DNA from: JBCDIQ01 sp039024295
GTDB lineage: Bacteria; Bacteroidota; Bacteroidia; J057
Direction: 5' to 3'
Length of the DNA stretch: 8,944 bases
Assembly: GCA_039024295.1 (NCBI GenBank)
Contig: JBCDIQ010000243.1
Location: 1-8,944 of the forward strand
A program made the translations under genes and the position numbers. The notes beneath the pieces are model-generated. The model worked only from the letters and a program-made list of their open reading frames with translations. It did no database searches and had not been told where the DNA came from. Below are positions 5,750-8,944 of the stretch, piece by piece. Every line of letters begins with the position of its first letter. The first letter of the stretch is position 1.

Positions 5750-6514
5750 ATGCTGCTTATTCTTTCTCCTTCTAAAACGCTCGATTACGCGTCTCCGCTG
5801 AAAACAGAAGCCCATTCACAGCCGGTATTACTTGAAGAGTCTAAAATACTGGCCCAACAACTTGCTGGCTACTCAGAAGAGGAGATTGGAAAATTAATGA
5901 AGCTGAGTCCCAAACTGGCTACCTTGAATTTCGACCGATACCAGCAGTTCTCTACGCCTTTTTCTTTAAATAATGCCCGACAGGCATTGCTCGCGTTCAA
6001 AGGTGATGTGTACACCGGGTTTGATTTGGATGCCTACAAAGCGGATGATTTTGAATTTGCTCAGCAGCATTTGGCGATTCTTTCCGGGCTTTATGGGCTT
6101 TTAAAGCCCCTCGATTTGATGCAGCCCTACCGCCTGGAAATGGGAACTCGGATGTCAAATGAGCGGGGCAAGGACTTATACAAGTTTTGGGGAGAGCGAA
6201 TTGCCCACCAACTCAAAAGCATGTTAGATGGTCATGAGGTTCCGGTCCTGATCAATCTTGCCTCCAATGAATACTTCAAGGCCGTCAAGAAAGAGGCATT
6301 GGGACACCCCATCATCACCCCTGTTTTCAAAGAGCAGAAAGGAGACTCCCTGAAAATCATAGCGTTATTTGCCAAACAAGCCCGCGGCATGATGAGCAAC
6401 TTTGCCATTCTCAACCGAATAACCCAGCCTGAGGACCTCAAGCATTTTCGTGAAGCCAATTATTCCTTCCGGGAAGACTTATCTACTGAAACAGAGTGGG
6501 TGTTTGTTCGGTAG
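5750..6514 (+). CDS. yaaA: Peroxide stress protein YaaA (DUF328/UPF0246)
   Basis: A 254-residue protein, close to the usual family length (E. coli YaaA about 258). Conserved blocks appear in order: LSPSKTLDY (5-13), FKGDVYTGFD (83-92), LSGLYGLLKPLDLMQPYRLEMG (from 111), LYKFWG (143-148), INLASNEYF (168-176), AKQARGMM (208-215) and the terminal EWVFVR. In E. coli YaaA is induced by OxyR and lowers intracellular unincorporated iron, limiting Fenton damage during hydrogen peroxide stress; the fold binds DNA through a helix-hairpin-helix. ATG 5750 gives the canonical MLLILSPSKT start. There is no OxyR site I can recognise upstream; the leader holds two small hairpins and a low-complexity A/C/T/G-rich stretch. 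It is 105 bp after the previous gene, so it probably has its own control. Confidence 0.95.
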   Translation: MLLILSPSKTLDYASPLKTEAHSQPVLLEESKILAQQLAGYSEEEIGKLMKLSPKLATLNFDRYQQFSTPFSLNNARQALLAFKGDVYTGFDLDAYKADDFEFAQQHLAILSGLYGLLKPLDLMQPYRLEMGTRMSNERGKDLYKFWGERIAHQLKSMLDGHEVPVLINLASNEYFKAVKKEALGHPIITPVFKEQKGDSLKIIALFAKQARGMMSNFAILNRITQPEDLKHFREANYSFREDLSTETEWVFVR

Positions 6515-6574
6515 GGGTTTTGGGAGTGCTGGTTTTTTCCTCCAATTTGCGTAATTTGAAGGAAAGCCATTTGC

Positions 6575-7789
6575 ATGTTGACAAACTCCTCTACCGTTTC
6601 TACTTCTGTAGCCGTACCGAAGCATCCACGGGACATGACGCCTGAACAGCTTGAGGCTGCGATTCAGGAAAACATGAAGGTGATCACTTCTCACTTTGAT
6701 GAGCGGTTTACACGGAGTCTGGTGGCTGAGGTGCTGGAGTTTTTGCGCATTTATTTTCGCCCGGTTTATGTGGGGTTTGAGGCTATGCCCGAGCGTCGAA
6801 ATGAGGAAGTACCGATGATTTTTGCGATGAATCACTCCGGCATGTCTTTTCCTTGGGACGCCATTATGTTTGGATGTGGACTCCTGGAAAAGTTTGATTT
6901 TGACCCACGAAACGTATTTCGTGCCCTGGCTGCCCCGATGCTATCTGCTTCTACCTTGATGAATCCCTTTTTGCTGGAAAACATGTGGAAACGCGTTGGG
7001 GCAATCGATGCTACCTCCCTGAACTTCGAAACCATGATGAATCAGCACGAATACGATGTGTTGATCTACCCAGAAGGGGTGCCAGGCATCGGGAAAGGAT
7101 TCAACCGAAAATACCAGCTCCAGACGTTCTCTACCTCCATGATCCGAATGGCCTTGAAATATAAAACAGACATTGTGGGGATGTTTTGTATCAATGGAGA
7201 ATACATCAACCCCTATTCTTATAGCTGGAAATGGTTTGATCGTCAATGGGAAAAGCTAGGTATTCCCTTTATGCCGATTGGCTTTCTGACCTTCGCGATG
7301 ATCTTTCAGCCCTGGATTTACTATGCCGCCCTGCCTGCAAAACTGACCTACGTTCGTGGGAAACGGTATAAGCCCTGCGACATGACCGATATTCCCTGGG
7401 ACGAAATCACTCTGGAGGAAATCACCAGAATCAGAGATGAAATCCAGGCGGGCATGCAGCAAGAATTGGATGAGGCCGTTCGTCAATACGGTCAATCGCC
7501 CTTCAATTTAAAGGAACTGCTTCCCTTGCTGCTGAAAAACTGGCGTCAGCTTCCCTATACCATTCCGGTTGGATGGCCTGCTTTGTTTACCGAGTATGAC
7601 CGCAGGTACGCCAAAGAAGGGGAGCTGCCCACCCGGATTACCCGTGGCTGGTTCAAATTCTGGCAGATTGTGTTCAAAAACCCCATTGTCATTGCCTACT
7701 TTATTCCCATTTTTGGCTGGATTCCCATTGCGGTGAGGGGAATGCGCGGCCGTCGTAAGGTAAAGCCCTGGGGAGGAAGCAAGGCTTAA
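6575..7789 (+). CDS. LPLAT-superfamily acyltransferase (PlsC/MGAT-like)
   Basis: A 404-residue protein of the lysophospholipid/glycerol acyltransferase superfamily. The active-site block is MNHSGMSFPWDAIM (85-98), with catalytic His87 and Asp95, and the second block VLIYPEGVPGIGKGF (162-176) contains the acyl-acceptor PEG motif. The His-Asp distance is longer than the textbook HX4D, as in the MGAT-like branch where inserted residues are known. Hydrophobic stretches at about 236-255 and 363-388 suggest membrane attachment, with a basic C-terminus (RGMRGRRKVK). It would transfer fatty acyl groups to a glycerolipid or related hydroxyl acceptor at the inner membrane; the substrate cannot be told. 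Start ATG 6575 follows yaaA by 60 bp. An SDR gene follows after 44 bp, consistent with a lipid-related pair. Confidence 0.85.
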   Translation: MLTNSSTVSTSVAVPKHPRDMTPEQLEAAIQENMKVITSHFDERFTRSLVAEVLEFLRIYFRPVYVGFEAMPERRNEEVPMIFAMNHSGMSFPWDAIMFGCGLLEKFDFDPRNVFRALAAPMLSASTLMNPFLLENMWKRVGAIDATSLNFETMMNQHEYDVLIYPEGVPGIGKGFNRKYQLQTFSTSMIRMALKYKTDIVGMFCINGEYINPYSYSWKWFDRQWEKLGIPFMPIGFLTFAMIFQPWIYYAALPAKLTYVRGKRYKPCDMTDIPWDEITLEEITRIRDEIQAGMQQELDEAVRQYGQSPFNLKELLPLLLKNWRQLPYTIPVGWPALFTEYDRRYAKEGELPTRITRGWFKFWQIVFKNPIVIAYFIPIFGWIPIAVRGMRGRRKVKPWGGSKA

Positions 7790-7820
7790 TTGAATTGTGA
7801 CGGAGGAACCTATACCTTTG
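7790..7820 (+). promoter_or_regulatory. Putative Bacteroidota promoter for the SDR gene
   Basis: TTG (7790-7792, overlapping the end of the acyltransferase stop region) is followed after 20 nt by TACCTTTG (7813-7820), an exact TAnnTTTG match. The 20-nt spacing is within the range usual for Bacteroidota -33/-7 promoters. Transcription would begin near 7825-7828, only a few bases before the TTG start codon of the SDR. A few TAnnTTTG sites are expected by chance in a window this size. Confidence 0.4.
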
Positions 7821-7833
7821 CCCAAAAATCAAT

Positions 7834-8658
7834 TTGAACCCTCCTGCTGAAAGTTTGAAGCCCTATGCACTGATCACTGGTGCAAGCATGGGTATTGGCA
7901 AAGCATTGGCCACCTATTGTGCGCAAATTGGAAAATCTGTACTCCTGGTCGCCCTGCCCGGGCCGGAATTGGAGGCAGCTCAACAGCAACTGCAACAGGA
8001 CTACCCGCAAATTTCAGTCTTTGCTCTGGGCGTGGACTTGTGTAAAGCCAAAGGACCTGAAAAAGTATGGAATTGGATACGGAAGAATGGATTTGTCGTC
8101 GATTGGCTGATAAATAACGCCGGAGTAGGGGCAGGTGGCCGTTTTGAGTATTTAGAGCTTGAGAAATACCATGCGATTCAGCAGCTGAACAATCAGGCCA
8201 TGGTGTCTTTGACCCACTACTTATTGCCCATGCTTAAAGCGCAGCCTGCAGGACGCCTACTAAACATGAGTAGCCTGGAAGCCACGTTGCCCTTGCCTTA
8301 CAAGGCCGTTTACACAGGCAGCAAAATGTTTGTTTATGGATTCTCTCTTGCCTTGAGAGAAGAACTCCGGGTAGCAAATAGCCCCCTGAAGGTAAGTGTC
8401 CTTTGCCCGGGTCCTGTGGTGACCAATGAAGAAGGCTTAAGGCGCATCGATTCCCATGGTACCCGTGCAAAGCTCATTATGATGTTCCCGGAACAGGTAG
8501 CCGAAATAGCCATTCCTGCCATGCAAAAGGGAAAAGCAGTCATTGTACCCGGGAAAGTGAACCAGTTTATTGTTGTTTTTATGGGAATATTGCCTCGTTT
8601 CTTGAGAATGCGGATTTTGGAGCGAATATTCCGGGTGTACCGTGATCACAATGGATAA
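7834..8658 (+). CDS. Classical short-chain dehydrogenase/reductase (SDR)
   Basis: A 274-residue NAD(P)-dependent oxidoreductase. It has the cofactor motif TGASMGIG (15-22), NNAG (94-97), Asn119/120, catalytic Ser147 in NMSSLEAT (144-151), and the YxxxK pair Tyr160/Lys164 in AVYTGSKMFVYGF, followed by LCPGPVVT (190-197). The active site is therefore complete. The C-terminal hydrophobic and basic tail (FIVVFMGILPRFLRMRILERIF) may sit against a membrane. This arrangement is seen in SDRs acting on lipids, ketones or acyl chains, but the substrate is not readable. No ATG is available upstream of the Rossmann motif; the frame opens after TGA at 7798-7800, and TTG at 7834 is the best start, giving the leader NPPAESLKPYALITGAS. 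The preceding acyltransferase suggests a shared lipid role. Confidence 0.88.
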   Translation: MNPPAESLKPYALITGASMGIGKALATYCAQIGKSVLLVALPGPELEAAQQQLQQDYPQISVFALGVDLCKAKGPEKVWNWIRKNGFVVDWLINNAGVGAGGRFEYLELEKYHAIQQLNNQAMVSLTHYLLPMLKAQPAGRLLNMSSLEATLPLPYKAVYTGSKMFVYGFSLALREELRVANSPLKVSVLCPGPVVTNEEGLRRIDSHGTRAKLIMMFPEQVAEIAIPAMQKGKAVIVPGKVNQFIVVFMGILPRFLRMRILERIFRVYRDHNG

Positions 8659-8704
8659 TGGCCAAATGTCGGCTGTAAGATAGATTTTTAGCTCCAAGAC
8701 CTGT

Positions 8705-8712
8705 TATATTTG
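8705..8712 (+). promoter_or_regulatory. Putative distal -7 box upstream of trxA
   Basis: TATATTTG matches TAnnTTTG exactly, 131 bp before the trxA ATG. If used, it would give a leader of about 120 nt. A partial stem AAGCCC/GGGTTT (8730-8735 with 8744-8749) lies in that leader. No clear -33 element is visible. Confidence 0.35.
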
Positions 8713-8784
8713 TACTGTAAGCTGAAGGTAAGCCCGTTTGTAAGGGTTTTAATGAAGCCTAAGGTGCTTGCTTCAACAATTTGT

Positions 8785-8792
8785 TAACTTTG
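8785..8792 (+). promoter_or_regulatory. Putative proximal -7 box of trxA
   Basis: TAACTTTG matches TAnnTTTG exactly and lies 51 bp before the trxA ATG, a normal distance. The nearest upstream TTG (8768-8770) is 14 nt away, somewhat short for a -33 element. It is the better candidate of the two boxes in this 185-bp spacer. Confidence 0.45.
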
Positions 8793-8843
8793 TTGCTTAT
8801 TCATTCGTACAACACAACATTTTATATTCAAACTCATCAGACA

Positions 8844-8944
8844 ATGGGAAAAGCGATCGAAATTACTGATGCCAACTTCGAGGAAGTGGTTCTCAATTCA
8901 GATAAACCTGTACTTGTAGATTTTTGGGCAGAATGGTGCGGCCC
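8844..8944 (+). CDS. trxA: Thioredoxin, N-terminal fragment (cut by window edge)
   Basis: The first 33 codons plus two bases are present. They begin MGKAIEITDANFEEVVL and reach VLVDFWAEWCG, the strand leading into the WCGPC redox site; the window ends within the proline codon before the second cysteine is read. Thioredoxin is the general cytoplasmic disulfide reductase recycled by thioredoxin reductase. The length and sequence from the ATG to the active site fit stand-alone TrxA (about 105 residues) with no signal peptide. It lies 185 bp after the SDR stop with its own promoter-like boxes, so it is probably independently transcribed. Confidence 0.93.
   Translation, partial: MGKAIEITDANFEEVVLNSDKPVLVDFWAEWCG

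Noticed and set aside
6551..6558. GTAATTTG upstream of the acyltransferase as a -7 box
   Set aside because: The first two positions do not match TAnnTTTG.
8730..8750. AAGCCC/GGGTTT stem followed by T as a terminator for the SDR gene
   Set aside because: Six pairs including one G-U, an 8-nt loop and no true T-run; too weak to call.
1..8944. CRISPR arrays, tRNA or rRNA genes, insertion-sequence transposases
   Set aside because: No regularly spaced repeats, cloverleaf-like segments or transposase motifs were seen on either strand.

Overview
The window looks like chromosomal DNA of a Bacteroidota bacterium, probably a Cytophagales member near Cyclobacteriaceae (an Algoriphagus-like relative). 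This is inferred from remembered protein similarity (ParA, YaaA, the endonuclease lipoprotein), from start codons without purine-rich Shine-Dalgarno sequences, and from several promoter-like TAnnTTTG boxes, the Bacteroidota -7 element. No species can be named from the sequence alone.

Layout. Positions 1-2852 read on the minus strand: a large orphan peptide-binding lipoprotein (SBP_bac_5 family), then a spacer with a REP-like hairpin, then a toxin-antitoxin pair. That pair is an XRE-HTH plus Panacea (SocA/DUF4065) antitoxin overlapping by ATGA a RelE/ParE-type toxin cut off by the left edge. From 2907 onward every gene reads on the plus strand: parA, an endonuclease/exonuclease/phosphatase-family lipoprotein, a YeeZ-like atypical SDR, yaaA (peroxide stress), an LPLAT-family acyltransferase, a classical SDR, and the first 33 codons of thioredoxin (trxA), cut off by the right edge.

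The most striking signal is at the strand switch. Three sequences matching the DnaA-box consensus TTWTNCACA (one is the perfect TTATCCACA), plus a one-mismatch fourth, lie within 50 bp (2769-2818). They sit inside the signal-peptide codons of the binding protein, directly next to a 28% GC spacer that holds the parA promoter-like box and a 15-bp palindrome. The divergence of all genes from this point and the neighbouring parA make a replication-origin element or a DnaA-controlled parA promoter plausible. dnaA and parB are not in the window, so this remains a hypothesis.

Genes working together: parA, the nuclease lipoprotein and the yeeZ-like gene are spaced 1 and 16 nt apart and are likely one transcript. 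yaaA, the acyltransferase and the SDR follow with gaps of 105, 60 and 44 nt and may be read from their own promoters. The acyltransferase and SDR suggest lipid metabolism. YaaA and thioredoxin both relate to oxidative stress but are not obviously one unit. The toxin-antitoxin pair next to a REP-like repeat is the most accessory-looking part.
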